Source: Armatimonadota bacterium
Lineage (GTDB): Bacteria > Sysuimicrobiota > Sysuimicrobiia > Sysuimicrobiales > Sysuimicrobiaceae
Length of the DNA: 64,000 nt
NCBI GenBank assembly: GCA_031460175.1
Contig: JAVKGW010000001.1
Coordinates: 209,021 to 273,020, forward strand
Direction of reading: 5' to 3'
The notes under the pieces were generated by a model. It saw only the letters and a list, made by a program, of their open reading frames with translations. It searched no databases and was not told where the DNA came from. Below, piece after piece: positions 26,882-35,924 of this stretch. A program made the translations under genes and the position numbers. The first letter of the stretch is position 1. Each line of letters starts with the position of its first letter.

Positions 26882-27256
26882 CCGTCCTCTCCCGTCCGCG
26901 GTTTTTCGCGGCCTCTGCCACCGCCTCCGCGGGTCCCGCGAGCCCGCCCGAGATCACCAGGGTCATGCCCTCGTCCACCATGAGAGGAACGGGGAGGGCC
27001 TCCGACTCCGGGACGATCATGAGGAACCCCGTGGTGGGATTCGACGTGCTCCCCACGAACACCTTGCGGAGGCGCTGCCCGGAAGGGAGCCGCAGCTCGC
27101 CCCTAACGAAGGCGGGGACGTACGCGCCCCGGCGCGGCCACTCCACCCGCACCACCCGGCGGAATGAGGCGGTGCGGTCGCCCAGCAGGGCCTCCGCGAT
27201 CTGTGCGGCAGGATGACCAGCAACCCCGCGATCAGGATCCTTCGGAGTCTGGCCAT
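26868..27256 (-). pseudogene. DUF502 membrane protein gene with internal deletion and frameshift
   Basis: A DUF502 protein normally has about 200 residues: a basic N-terminus, two membrane helices, then a soluble domain. Here a start at 27256 with a Shine-Dalgarno-like GGAGGG encodes MARLRRILIAGLLVIL, the family N-terminus, and then leaves the frame. In another frame the DNA continues AAQIAEALLGDRTASFRRVVRVEWPR and the full C-terminal part (VFVGSTSNPTTGFLMIVP, MTLVISGGL). The middle, about 100 residues, is missing and the junction near 27210 is out of frame. A 95-residue C-terminal piece could still be made from a GTG at 27155. No membrane-anchored product is possible. Confidence 0.75.
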
Positions 27257-27543
27257 CTGGGACCCGCCCTCCGGGGAGGATGATGCTCGTAGATGGCCTT
27301 CGCGAGCACGTGGGTCCCCACGGGCACGGTGAGAAGGAGGAAGCCCATCACCAGGAGCTCCTGGAAGCCGCCCCCGAAGAAGATCAGGGAACCCAGTAGC
27401 GCTCCCCCGGCCCCGAAGGTGGCGGCCTTGGTGGAGACCTGCTGGCGGCTGTGGGTGTCCGGAGCCCGCAGGAGCCCGAGCCCCGCGATGAGGGTAAAGG
27501 CGGCCCCGCCCACGAGGAGGACGGAGACCAGGAGTTCACGCAA
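27232..27543 (-). CDS. mrpG: Mrp Na+/H+ antiporter subunit G
   Basis: 103 residues with three membrane helices, starting TTG after GGGGAGGT and overlapping mrpF by 8 bp. The segment GLLRAPDTHSRQQVSTKAATFGAG is the subunit G signature (RxPDxxxRxHAxTKxxTxG). Part of the multi-subunit Mrp complex that exchanges Na+ (or K+) for H+. Its end overlaps the start of the DUF502 remnant. Confidence 0.92.
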   Translation of the reverse strand: MRELLVSVLLVGGAAFTLIAGLGLLRAPDTHSRQQVSTKAATFGAGGALLGSLIFFGGGFQELLVMGFLLLTVPVGTHVLAKAIYEHHPPRRAGPRWPDSEGS

Positions 27544-27805
27544 GGGGACCTCCCCGCCGGATGAACTGGGCCGCGGCCACGGTTCCCACGAACCCCAAGG
27601 CCGCCAGCAGCACGGGCACGTCCGCATAGTCCCGGGTCCGCCACAGCACCCCCAGGGTCAGCACCAGGTTCATCACCACCAGGACCAGGGTATCCGAGGC
27701 CACGATGCGGTCGGGAAAAGTCGGCCCCAGCACCAGCCGCGCCACGCAGCAGCCCAGGGCTCCTACTAGGAGCGCGATGGCCAGGGTGGCCGCGGCCACG
27801 ATCAC
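27536..27805 (-). CDS. mrpF: Mrp Na+/H+ antiporter subunit F
   Basis: 89 residues, three membrane helices. LVLGPTFPDRIVASDTLVLVVMN matches the family core (RGPTxxDRxxAxDxL) with the conserved Asp. GTG start in a GTGA overlap with the mrpE stop. Confidence 0.92.
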   Translation of the reverse strand: MIVAAATLAIALLVGALGCCVARLVLGPTFPDRIVASDTLVLVVMNLVLTLGVLWRTRDYADVPVLLAALGFVGTVAAAQFIRRGGPLA

Positions 27806-28128
27806 TCGAACACCTCCGCCACCCAGCGCTCCAGCCGCCCGCGGATCCGCTGCACCACGGCCTGGGGATCCTCTAAATCGAAGACGTGCACCACGAGCGC
27901 GCTGCGGTCCGGGGCCACATCTACGGTCATGGTCCCCGGGGTCATGGTAATCGCGTTCGCGAGGGCCGTGATGGCCGCGGGGCTCCGCACCCGCAGGGGG
28001 AACCGGACGAACCCGGGCCGGTTCCGACGCCTGGGGTTGAGGATGAGGGCGGCCATGGCGAGGTTCGCGGCCATCACCTCGTACGCGAACACCGCCGCGA
28101 GGCAGACCAACCCCACAAGCCTCCTCAC
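27802..28128 (-). CDS. mrpE: Mrp Na+/H+ antiporter subunit E
   Basis: 108 residues, shorter than the usual 150-160: only one or two membrane segments precede the soluble part, with the family core ALANAITMTPGTMTVDV intact. The GTG at 28128 overlaps the mrpD stop as GTGA, which fixes the start, so the first helices found in longer MrpE proteins are really absent. Short MrpE forms are known. Confidence 0.9.
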   Translation of the reverse strand: MRRLVGLVCLAAVFAYEVMAANLAMAALILNPRRRNRPGFVRFPLRVRSPAAITALANAITMTPGTMTVDVAPDRSALVVHVFDLEDPQAVVQRIRGRLERWVAEVFE

Positions 28129-29603
28129 CGGGATCCCCCCAGCACCGCGTCGAGGTAGGAGCCCCGATCCAGCAGCTGCCCCGCCGCAGACCAGGTGAGT
28201 TCCCACAGCCACCGGCCGCCCAATCCCCAGACCACCGTGAGCGCCGCCATGGCCGCCACGGGAAGGAGCAGCTCCGGTGCCGCCCGCCTGCGTCGGGGCG
28301 CGGGGCCCCAGAAGGCCTGCGTGAAGATCTTCACCATGGACGCCAGGGTCAGCAGGCTCACCAGGACACTCGTCCCCAGGGCGAGGGGGATCCAGAGGCC
28401 CGGCCTCTCCGCATACGCGTCCGCGCCCGCCACGAGCAATGCCACCTTCCCCCAGAACCCCGAGAGGGGCGGGATCCCCGCCAGGGAGAGGGCGGGAATG
28501 AAAAACAGAACCCCCAGGGCGGGCTGGGCCGAGCCGAGGCCCGAGAGCAGGGAGAGACGTCCGGTGCCCCAGGTCCGCTCCACGGTACCGCTCGCCAGCA
28601 GCAGCGCCGTCTTCACGCCGATGTGGTGGAGCACGTAGAAAAGGCCCGCGGCGAGCCCTTCCCGGGTCCCCAGGGCCAGTCCCAGGATCATGTACCCGAT
28701 CTGGCTGATGATGTGGAAGGAGAGGATGCGGCGGATCTCCTCCTGGGCCAGAGCTCCGAGGACCCCGAACACCATGGTGCCGCTCGCCACGAAAAGCCAC
28801 AGGGGATCGGGCCTTCCCAAGGGCGCGAGGGTGGTGAAGAGCCGGTACAGGGCGTACACCCCCACCTTGGTGAGCATGCCCCCGAAGTACGCGGCCACGG
28901 ACCCCGGGGGGATCGCGTAGGCATGGGGGAGCCAGAAGTACAGGGGGAAGATGGCGGCCTTGAGGCCGAAGGCGGTGGCGAGCAGCACCACCCCACCCCG
29001 CACGAGGGCAGAGGGTGCACTGGGGAGCCGGCGGGCCAGGTCCGCCATGTTCACGGTCCCCGTGGCCGCATAGAGCAACCCCACCGCCACCAGAAAGAGG
29101 GTGGAGGCCACGAGGTTGAGGGCCACGTATGTGAAGGCCTCCCGGGCCTGCTCCCGGGAGGTGCCCAGGGTCAGGAGGAAGTACGAGGCGATGAGGAGGA
29201 TCTCGAAGAACACGTACAGGTTGAAGAGATCTCCCGTGAGGAAAGCACCGTTCATCCCGCCCAGCAGGAGGTGCCACCCCGCGTGCCAGTACCGGTGGTA
29301 CCGGGAAGCGGCCTCCCGCATCCCGAACCACAGGGTCACCGTGGCCACGTAACTGCTGATCCCGCACATGAGGGCACCCAGGCCGTCCACCGCGAAGGTG
29401 ATGCCGTACGGCGCCGGCCACCCGCCCGCCCGCAGGACCACCACGTTCCCCCCCCGCACCGCCCACACCAGCCAGGCCGCGGCCCCCAGCGTGCCCAGGG
29501 CCCCGGTGAGGCTGATCCAGCGCCGCGCCCGTTCGGACTCCACGGCCGCGCACGCCGCCCCGGTAGAAAGCGGGAGGATCACGGGCACGATGGCCAAGTT
29601 CAC
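28125..29603 (-). CDS. mrpD: Mrp Na+/H+ antiporter subunit D
   Basis: 492 residues, about 14 membrane helices. A proton-pumping NuoL/M/N-like subunit; the conserved Glu in VFFEILLIASYFLL (TM5) and Lys in FGLKAAIFPLYFWLPHAY (TM7) are present, as is the LSFHIISQIGYM stretch. GTG start overlaps the mrpC stop as GTGA. Confidence 0.95.
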   Translation of the reverse strand: MNLAIVPVILPLSTGAACAAVESERARRWISLTGALGTLGAAAWLVWAVRGGNVVVLRAGGWPAPYGITFAVDGLGALMCGISSYVATVTLWFGMREAASRYHRYWHAGWHLLLGGMNGAFLTGDLFNLYVFFEILLIASYFLLTLGTSREQAREAFTYVALNLVASTLFLVAVGLLYAATGTVNMADLARRLPSAPSALVRGGVVLLATAFGLKAAIFPLYFWLPHAYAIPPGSVAAYFGGMLTKVGVYALYRLFTTLAPLGRPDPLWLFVASGTMVFGVLGALAQEEIRRILSFHIISQIGYMILGLALGTREGLAAGLFYVLHHIGVKTALLLASGTVERTWGTGRLSLLSGLGSAQPALGVLFFIPALSLAGIPPLSGFWGKVALLVAGADAYAERPGLWIPLALGTSVLVSLLTLASMVKIFTQAFWGPAPRRRRAAPELLLPVAAMAALTVVWGLGGRWLWELTWSAAGQLLDRGSYLDAVLGGSR

Positions 29604-29905
29604 GGTTCCTCCTCCTCGTAGGCGTGCATGCGGTACCCCAGGGCCAGCAGGAACGCCAGCACCCCGAACCCGATCACGATGGCGGTGAGGATGAGGGCCT
29701 GCGGGAGGGGATCCGCAAGGGGCGGGGGATTGCCCAGGATGGGGGCGCTGTTGCCTCCCACCCCGCCCGCCAGGAGGATCATGAGGTTGGCCCCGTGGCT
29801 GATGAGGGCGATCCCGATGATCTGCCGGACGATGGAGCGGCCGAGCAGCAGCCACGTGCCCGCGCCGAAGAGGGAACCCACGAACAGCGGCAGCAGGACC
29901 GTCAT
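29600..29905 (-). CDS. mrpC: Mrp Na+/H+ antiporter subunit C
   Basis: 101 residues, three membrane helices, NuoK-like: IIGIALISHGANLMILLAGG and DPLPQALILTAIVIGFGVLAF are the family signatures. ATG overlaps the mrpAB stop as ATGA. Confidence 0.95.
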   Translation of the reverse strand: MTVLLPLFVGSLFGAGTWLLLGRSIVRQIIGIALISHGANLMILLAGGVGGNSAPILGNPPPLADPLPQALILTAIVIGFGVLAFLLALGYRMHAYEEEEP

Positions 29906-32526
29906 CTCGGCCGCACCAGAACCAGGGTACGGGCCGCGCTGAGCGAAGCCCCCACCACCAGCACGTACACCCCGAAGTCGAACAGGAGCGACGTGGTGGT
30001 CTTGACGGGCCCGAGGAGGATCGGGCTGTGGGTGAGGAACGAGCGGCCCAGGGCGACTCCGAGAAACCCGGTGCCGTACGCGATCCCCAGGCCCACGGCA
30101 AGCGGCCGCAGCCAATCCTGCGGGATCGCATCGAACCCGAAGGCCACGGCCCAAATCAACAGGGCCATGGCGGTCATGAGCCCCGCCACGAACCCGCCTC
30201 CCGGGCCGTAGTGGCCCGTCGCCAGCAGGACCAGGGCGTACGCGGCCACCGTGGGGGAAGCGACCCGCACCGCGGTCTCGAGGATCAAGGACCGTACGGG
30301 GGCCACCAGGTGGTGGGCGACCCGGGTGCCTGGCCGACTCGCGAGGGCAAGGACCCCCAAAGCCGCGATCCCCAGCACCGTGATCTCCCCCAGGGTATCC
30401 AGGCCCCGGAAGTCCACCACGATGAGGTTCACGAGGTTGCGGCCGCCCGCTTCCGGCGCCCTCTGCACGAAGTACGAGAAGAGGTGGCGGGTAGGCGGGC
30501 CCGGAAGGATCAGAGCCGCGAGCGCCGCGGCCAGCGCGCCCACCCCGAGAGCGATGAGGAGATCCAGGGCCCAAGCGGGATGCCGGTCGGGCTCCTCGGG
30601 ATGGCGCAGATGCAGGACCACGGCCAAAAACAGCACCAAGGTCACCGTCTCCACCAGGATCTGGGTCAGCGCCAGGTCCGGCGCCCGCAGGCCGATGTAC
30701 AGGAGGGCCACGGTGTAGCCCACGGCGCCTACCGCCACCACCTGGGCCACGAGGCTCCTCGCCAGGACCGTGAAGCCCACCGCCCCAAGCCCCAGCAGGA
30801 GTACCACCCCTTCATAAGGCGCCATCCGGACCGGAACCGAGGGGAGGCGGCCCTGGGAGAGGATCACGGCCCCCACGCCCGCCACGGGGACCAGGAGGCT
30901 TACCCCCAGGTAGTCCCGGAGCCGGCCCGTGACCGTGAGGCGGGTGAGGGACCCGGCAAAGCCCAGCACCCCTCCGTACACCCGATCGAAGACCACCTCC
31001 CCGCCGGGAAGCGCCGGAGGGACGGAAAAGCCCGCCACCCCCCGGGCCAGCACCGCGCCCAGCAGGGCGCTTCCCACGGGGATGGCAACTTTGCCCAGGA
31101 CCGGCGCAGAAGAGAGGTTGACCCCGGGCTGCAGGAACCGCAGGGCTTGCTCGAAGACCACCGGGTGCAGGCCGAGCACGGGGCCCACCAGGGCCAGCGC
31201 CAGAGCCGGGAAGAGGAACCCCGGAGCCTCGTGGCCGCCCCGCCTCCGACCGGATCCCCGAAACACCCCGAGAAACCGGATTCCGTAGCCCGCGGTGAGC
31301 ACCCCGCCTGCAAGCACCGCCTCGTGGGCCCACCCGTGCAGGGCCTTCTCCACCGTTCCCTTCGCCACAAACCCCGCAAACCCGGGAATCCCCAGCATGG
31401 AGAGGACCGCGGCCACCGCCGCGGCGGCGGTGAGGGGCATGGTCCGCCCCAGGCCATGCAGTTCCGAGAGGCGTCGCGTCCCCGCCTCGTGCTCGACGGC
31501 GCCCGCCACGAGGAAGAGGGTCCCCTTATACCCCGCGTGCGCCAGGAGGTAGGCCATGCCCGCAAGCACCCCCTCGGGGCCGGTCCCCACGAGGGCGGTG
31601 GCGAGGCCCAGAGAGGCCACGGTTCCGTAGGCCAGGAGGGCCTTGAGATCGTCCTGGAAGAGGGCCAAAAGGCTCCCGAAGAGGTAGGTGGCGATCCCCA
31701 CGGGCCCAAGCCACGCCTCCCAGACCCCCGTGCCGCCCAGTACCGGAGACAGGCGCATGAGCAGGAATACCCCTGCTTTCACCATGGTGGCGGAGTGGAG
31801 GTAGGCGCTCACGGGCGTGGGGGCCACCATGGCGCCCACAAGCCAGAAGTGGAAGGGAACCTGGGCGGATTTGGTAAAGGCCCCGCCGAACACCAGGGCG
31901 AGCATCCAGGGATAGAGGGGGCTTGTGCGGATACGGTCCGCCCGCCGCTCGAGCTCCGGGAGCTGCAGACTCCCTCCCGCGGTCGCGAGGAGCACGATCC
32001 CGCCCAAAAGGGCAAGGCCACCCACCACCGTCACCAGCAGGGCCCGGAGGGCCGCCTGCCGGGCCCTTGGGTCCTCGTGGTGGAACCCGATGAGGAGGAA
32101 ACTCGCCAGGGAGGTGAGCTCCCAGAAGACGTACAGGACCACGAGATCGTCCGCCAGGACCACGCCCAGCATGGCCCCCATGAAGAGGAGGAGAAAGCAA
32201 AAGAAGGCAGGCGTGCGCGGCTCGTGCGCCATGTACGCCATGGCGTACAGGACGATGAGCAGGCCCACCCCCGCCACGAGCAAGGCGAAGAGGAGGCCCA
32301 GCCCGTCCGCCCGCAGGGCATATCGCACGCCGATCCCCGGGAACCATGCCAGGGAGATCCGGACCGCACCGCCTTCCGCCACCGGAGGCACGAGGGTGCC
32401 CAGGAAGGCCACGGTCATGGCGGAGACCAGCAGGCTCACCCAGCCTGCGCCCTTCCGGGTCGCGGCGGAAGCCACCAGACCCCCCAGGATGGGGATCAGC
32501 GGAATCCAAGCCAGCACGCTCTCCAT
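29902..32526 (-). CDS. mrpA: Mrp Na+/H+ antiporter, fused subunits A and B
   Basis: 874 residues. Residues 1-640 are the NuoL-like MrpA core with the TM5 Glu (VFWELTSLASFLLIGFH) and TM7 Lys (FTKSAQVPFHFWL). Then comes the DUF4040/MbhE part (RNLVNLIVVDFRGLDTLGEITVLG), and the last 140 residues are a complete MrpB: SPTVAAYALVLLATGHYGPGGGFVAGLM. No separate mrpB exists between this gene and mrpC, so the two are fused in frame. ATG chosen at 32526; a GTG at 32547 is in frame. First gene of the mrp operon. Confidence 0.93.
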   Translation of the reverse strand: MESVLAWIPLIPILGGLVASAATRKGAGWVSLLVSAMTVAFLGTLVPPVAEGGAVRISLAWFPGIGVRYALRADGLGLLFALLVAGVGLLIVLYAMAYMAHEPRTPAFFCFLLLFMGAMLGVVLADDLVVLYVFWELTSLASFLLIGFHHEDPRARQAALRALLVTVVGGLALLGGIVLLATAGGSLQLPELERRADRIRTSPLYPWMLALVFGGAFTKSAQVPFHFWLVGAMVAPTPVSAYLHSATMVKAGVFLLMRLSPVLGGTGVWEAWLGPVGIATYLFGSLLALFQDDLKALLAYGTVASLGLATALVGTGPEGVLAGMAYLLAHAGYKGTLFLVAGAVEHEAGTRRLSELHGLGRTMPLTAAAAVAAVLSMLGIPGFAGFVAKGTVEKALHGWAHEAVLAGGVLTAGYGIRFLGVFRGSGRRRGGHEAPGFLFPALALALVGPVLGLHPVVFEQALRFLQPGVNLSSAPVLGKVAIPVGSALLGAVLARGVAGFSVPPALPGGEVVFDRVYGGVLGFAGSLTRLTVTGRLRDYLGVSLLVPVAGVGAVILSQGRLPSVPVRMAPYEGVVLLLGLGAVGFTVLARSLVAQVVAVGAVGYTVALLYIGLRAPDLALTQILVETVTLVLFLAVVLHLRHPEEPDRHPAWALDLLIALGVGALAAALAALILPGPPTRHLFSYFVQRAPEAGGRNLVNLIVVDFRGLDTLGEITVLGIAALGVLALASRPGTRVAHHLVAPVRSLILETAVRVASPTVAAYALVLLATGHYGPGGGFVAGLMTAMALLIWAVAFGFDAIPQDWLRPLAVGLGIAYGTGFLGVALGRSFLTHSPILLGPVKTTTSLLFDFGVYVLVVGASLSAARTLVLVRPR

Positions 32527-32565
32527 ACGGGAATCCGGGACAACCACCCGTTCGAAACCGCTCCC

Positions 32566-32594
32566 AGGCTACCCGAGAGACCTCCGGGCGTCAA
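32566..32594 (-). promoter_or_regulatory. Possible promoter of the mrp operon
   Basis: On the minus strand TTGACG (32589-32594) is followed after 17 bases by TAGCCT (32566-32571), a weak -10. It lies in the short gap shared with the divergent antiporter gene, 40 bp before the mrpA start. Confidence 0.35.
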
Positions 32595-32615
32595 ACCGCA
32601 TGCCAAGATAGAGCT

Positions 32616-34562
32616 GTGAGCGGGCCCTTCGTGGATCTGGGACTGCTCCTGGGAGCGGCGGTGGCCGGAGGACTCGCCGCGCACCTCCTGCACGCCCCGC
32701 CCGTGGTGGGCTACATCCTCGCGGGCATCCTTGTGGGGCCCGCCACCCCCGGCCCCACCGTCCGCGATCTCCGGACCTTCGAGCTGTTCGCGCAGATCGG
32801 CCTCGTGCTGCTGCTCTTCTCCGCGGGGCTGGAGTTCTCCCTGCAGGACCTGTGGCGGGTCCGGCGGGTAGCCCTCTACGGCACACCTCTGGGCATGGCC
32901 GCCATCGTCCTCCTGGTCACGGGATTCGGAGGGCTTTTGGGCTGGCTTCTCCCTCACCGGCTCGCGGCGGGCGTGGCCCTCAGCGTCGCGAGCTCCACGG
33001 TCCTCCTCAAGTTCCTGCAGGACCGCCACGAGCTCGGTTCCCTGCACGGCCGGATCCTGCTGGGCATCAGCCTCACCCAGGATCTCGTGGCGGTGCTCGT
33101 GCTCGCGGTACTCCCCGCCCTGGCCCCCGCGGGCCAAGCCCGGACGGATCTCCTCCTGCGGGGATTCCTGCAGGCCGCGGTGGTCCTGCTGCCGCTCCTC
33201 TGGCTCGCCCGGCGCGGGGTGCCTCACCTCCTTGCGCGGATCGCCCGCGCCCGCAGCACCGAGCTCTTCCTCCTGGCCGTGGTGGCACTCGCGGTGGGGA
33301 CCGCGGCCTTCACCGCCCACGTGGGACTTTCCCTGGCCCTGGGGGCGTTTCTGGCGGGCCTGGTGGTGAGCGAGTCGGAGTTCGCCCATGAGACCCTGAG
33401 TCGGGTGCTGCCGCTTCGGGACGTGTTCGTGGCCGTGTTCTTCGTCTCCGTGGGGATGCTCCTGGAGCCCAGGACTCTGCTGGAGCAGGCCGGGGCCATC
33501 CTCGGGATGGGGTTGCTCGTGGCCGTGGGGAACGCCCTGGTGTGGGCCGCGGTGGTGCGGGCCGCGGGCCATTCCCGGGGGATCGCAGTCCTGTGCGGGA
33601 CGGGTCTTGCGCAGATGGGAGAGTTCTCGTACCTGGTGGCCGGGGCCGCGCGATCCCACGGGCTCCTCCCGGAGTCGCTGTACGAGACCATCCTCGCCGC
33701 CTCCCTGCTTACCATCCTCCTCAACGCCCTGACGTTCCGCCACCGCCCCGCCTGGCTGGAGGGGCTCGTGGGGATGAACCGCGTGACCCCGAGGGTGGCG
33801 AGCCGGGGGACGGGCCGCCTGACAGGCCACGTGGTGCTGTGCGGATTCGGGCGGGTGGGGCAGGAGGTGGCGGATGCCCTGGACGCTTTCGGGATCCCGT
33901 ATGCGGCGGTGGATCTGGACCCGGAGGCCCTCCAGGTGGCGAAAACCCGCGGTGCACGGGCGGTGTTCGGAGACGTGGCGAATCCCCTGGCCCTCCGGCA
34001 GGCGGGGGCGGAGCGGGCGCGGCTGGCGGTGGTGGCCGTGCCCGACTTCGGGGCCGCGTACCGGTGCGTGCGGGCCCTGCGGGAGCTTAACCCACACCTC
34101 CCCATCCTCGTCCGGGTGCACCGGTCGTCCTACCGGGCGCTCCTCCTCGAGGCCGGCGCGACGGAGGTGATCCAACCGGAGGTGGAGGCAGCCCTCACCA
34201 TCGTCCGGCACAGCCTGGACTGGCTCGGCATAGACCATGACGCGGGGAGAGCGTACCTCAAACGGGCCCGGGCCCACTGGCCGGATGCCCTCCGGGCGGA
34301 GGGGGTCCCCGAGGGGTTACAGGTCCGGGAGGTGGTGGTGCACAACCCGGACCTCGTCCACCGCTCCCTGCGCCAGACGCGGCTCGCGGAGCGCACGGGC
34401 GCCCTTCTGGCCTCCCTCACCCATCCGGATGGTCGGGAGATCCGCAACCCGGGCCCGGAGGAGATCCTCCGGGAGGGCGATCGGCTCCTGGCCATCGGGG
34501 AACCCGACCAACTGGACGCCCTGGAGCGGTTGTGCGGCGGGGATCCGCGGAAGGGCTCCTGA
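32616..34562 (+). CDS. CPA2-family cation/H+ antiporter with RCK domains (KefB/KefC-like)
   Basis: 648 residues from GTG. Residues 1-380 have about 12-13 membrane helices of the Na+/H+ exchanger fold (VVGYILAGILVGP; LTQDLVAVLVLA holds the conserved Asp). Next comes a TrkA-N/RCK nucleotide-binding domain (about 395-515; VVLCGFGRVGQEVADAL) and a TrkA-C domain (about 560-640). Such proteins exchange K+ or Na+ for H+ under control of a bound nucleotide. No Shine-Dalgarno is seen before the GTG. It is divergent from the mrp operon, so two pH/cation homeostasis systems share one intergenic region. Confidence 0.9.
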   Translation: MSGPFVDLGLLLGAAVAGGLAAHLLHAPPVVGYILAGILVGPATPGPTVRDLRTFELFAQIGLVLLLFSAGLEFSLQDLWRVRRVALYGTPLGMAAIVLLVTGFGGLLGWLLPHRLAAGVALSVASSTVLLKFLQDRHELGSLHGRILLGISLTQDLVAVLVLAVLPALAPAGQARTDLLLRGFLQAAVVLLPLLWLARRGVPHLLARIARARSTELFLLAVVALAVGTAAFTAHVGLSLALGAFLAGLVVSESEFAHETLSRVLPLRDVFVAVFFVSVGMLLEPRTLLEQAGAILGMGLLVAVGNALVWAAVVRAAGHSRGIAVLCGTGLAQMGEFSYLVAGAARSHGLLPESLYETILAASLLTILLNALTFRHRPAWLEGLVGMNRVTPRVASRGTGRLTGHVVLCGFGRVGQEVADALDAFGIPYAAVDLDPEALQVAKTRGARAVFGDVANPLALRQAGAERARLAVVAVPDFGAAYRCVRALRELNPHLPILVRVHRSSYRALLLEAGATEVIQPEVEAALTIVRHSLDWLGIDHDAGRAYLKRARAHWPDALRAEGVPEGLQVREVVVHNPDLVHRSLRQTRLAERTGALLASLTHPDGREIRNPGPEEILREGDRLLAIGEPDQLDALERLCGGDPRKGS

Positions 34563-34643
34563 TGCAAACGGACGGGTGGCAGCGCGGCCCCTTTCGTGCC
34601 AAGCTGAGGGTGCCCACAGGCGGGCCGGAAGGAGGGGGTGAGG

Positions 34644-35114
34644 ATGCTGTGTCGGGAACGGCTCGAGCGGATGCTGGAGGAGGCAGGGGTCCCCTATCAG
34701 GTGATGACGCACCCCGTGGCGTACACCGCGCAGGAAGTGGCGGCGCACCTGCACGTGAGCGGTTACCAGGTGGCCAAGGTGGTCATGGCGAAGGTGGACG
34801 ATCGGCTCGTGATGCTGGTCCTGCCTGCCCCGCACCGGGTGGATCTGGAACGGCTCCGCAAGGAGCTGGGCGCCACCTCCGCCCGGCTCGCCCACGAGGA
34901 GGAGTTCGCGGACGTGTTTCCCGACTGCGAGGTGGGGGCCATGCCGCCCTTCGGGCACCTGTACGGGATCCCCGTGTACGTGGACCGCTCCCTCACCCGG
35001 GACCCGGAGATCGTGTTCAACGCGGGCACCCACCGGGAGACCATCCGCATCCGCTACGAGGACTACGACCGCCTGGTGCAGCCCCAGGTGTTGGACTTTT
35101 CCACGGGTCCGTAG
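34644..35114 (+). CDS. YbaK-domain protein (aminoacyl-tRNA deacylase-like)
   Basis: 156 residues from ATG after GGAGGGGG. Typical YbaK/EbsC pattern: an N-terminal helix, YTAQEVAAHLHVSGYQVAKVV with the conserved Lys, LPAPHRVDLERLRKEL, and MPPFGHLYGIPVYVD. Probably hydrolyses mischarged tRNA in trans; specificity unknown. Ends just before the promoter of the S1-domain gene. Confidence 0.85.
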   Translation: MLCRERLERMLEEAGVPYQVMTHPVAYTAQEVAAHLHVSGYQVAKVVMAKVDDRLVMLVLPAPHRVDLERLRKELGATSARLAHEEEFADVFPDCEVGAMPPFGHLYGIPVYVDRSLTRDPEIVFNAGTHRETIRIRYEDYDRLVQPQVLDFSTGP

Positions 35115-35119
35115 CCGCG

Positions 35120-35148
35120 TTGACGGGCCGGATCTCCCCCTCTACACT
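35120..35148 (+). promoter_or_regulatory. Sigma-70-type promoter for the S1-domain gene
   Basis: TTGACG (35120-35125), a 17-base spacer, then TACACT (35143-35148). The predicted start site near 35155 gives a leader of about 30 nt before the ATG at 35185. Confidence 0.6.
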
Positions 35149-35184
35149 GGTGGCGCAAAGCCCTTCCACTGGGGGCGCGGGGCC

Positions 35185-35577
35185 ATGAACCCTGATCCGA
35201 GTGGGGCGTGGGAGCCCGGACAGATCCTGGAGGGCACCGTCGCCCGGATTGTGACCTACGGAGCGTTCGTCACCCTGCCGGACGGCCGCGTGGGTCTTGT
35301 GCACATCTCCGAGATCGCGGATGCCTTCGTCCGGGACGTCCGGGAGTACCTGCGGGAGGGCCAGCGCGTGCGGGTGAAGGTCCTGGGGACCGATGCCCGG
35401 GGCCGGCTGGACCTGTCCCTCCGGCAGGCCCTCTCCCCGGAGGAACGGACGAGATCCCAGCGCCACCGCACCACCTTCGAGGAGAAGCTGCGGGCGTTTC
35501 TGCGGGAGAGCCAGGAGCGCCTGACGGACCTCAAACGGAACACGGAAGCGAAGCGGGGCGGCCGGCGCCGTCGCTAG
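35185..35577 (+). CDS. S1 RNA-binding domain protein (YugI/GSP13-like)
   Basis: 130 residues. One S1 domain from about 11 to 82 (GQILEGTVARIVTYGAFVTLPDGRVGLVHISEIAD; VRVKVLGTDARGRLDLSLRQA), followed by a highly basic helical tail ending GRRRR. Single-S1 proteins of this kind bind RNA or ribosomes in stress or stationary phase. Its own promoter lies upstream. The TAG overlaps the stop of the convergent gene within one CTAG. Confidence 0.85.
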   Translation: MNPDPSGAWEPGQILEGTVARIVTYGAFVTLPDGRVGLVHISEIADAFVRDVREYLREGQRVRVKVLGTDARGRLDLSLRQALSPEERTRSQRHRTTFEEKLRAFLRESQERLTDLKRNTEAKRGGRRRR

Positions 35578-35924
35578 GCTTCCTCGTATCCCAGCAGGGC
35601 CAGGACGCGCTCGAAGGTCTCCCAGACCACCTCGTCGCGGGCGAGGCGGCGGGAGCTCTCGTGGATGTCCGTCCGTGCCTCGATCTCCGCCAGGGCGCTT
35701 TGCATCCTCACCAGGGCCTCCCGGATCTGCACCAGCTCCGGGCGAAAGGCTGCCTCCGGAACGAGCGCCGCCACCCGATCCAGGGCCTCCCGCTCCGTTG
35801 AGCGGGCCAACCGGTCCAGCTCCCGAGCCTGGAGCTGGGTGTAGGCCACCAGGCCCCGCCGCTCCGCGGCTGCCTCGCGGACGATGGCCCGAATCCGGGT
35901 CAGGATTTCCTCCTCCCCACCCAT
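35574..35924 (-). CDS. Hypothetical helical protein
   Basis: 116 residues, almost entirely charged helices (ILTRIRAIVREAAAERRGLVAY; ALVRMQSALAEIEARTDIHE), no membrane segment, no cysteine and no recognisable domain. Its start overlaps the end of the ABC exporter gene by 25 bp, so it is the last cistron of the fatty-acid/ABC run. Function unknown. Confidence 0.6.
   Translation of the reverse strand: MGGEEEILTRIRAIVREAAAERRGLVAYTQLQARELDRLARSTEREALDRVAALVPEAAFRPELVQIREALVRMQSALAEIEARTDIHESSRRLARDEVVWETFERVLALLGYEEA

Noticed and set aside
26868-27155. An intact 95-residue DUF502 gene
   Set aside because: DUF502 proteins are about twice as long and the family N-terminus is found just upstream in another frame, so this is a remnant.
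27802-29553. A 583-residue frame ending in MrpE
   Set aside because: The long N-terminal part is the shadow of mrpD; MrpE starts at the GTGA overlap at 28128.
35574-35577. Overlap of convergent stop codons in CTAG as a special site
   Set aside because: A palindromic CTAG gives TAG on both strands by chance; nothing else marks the spot.
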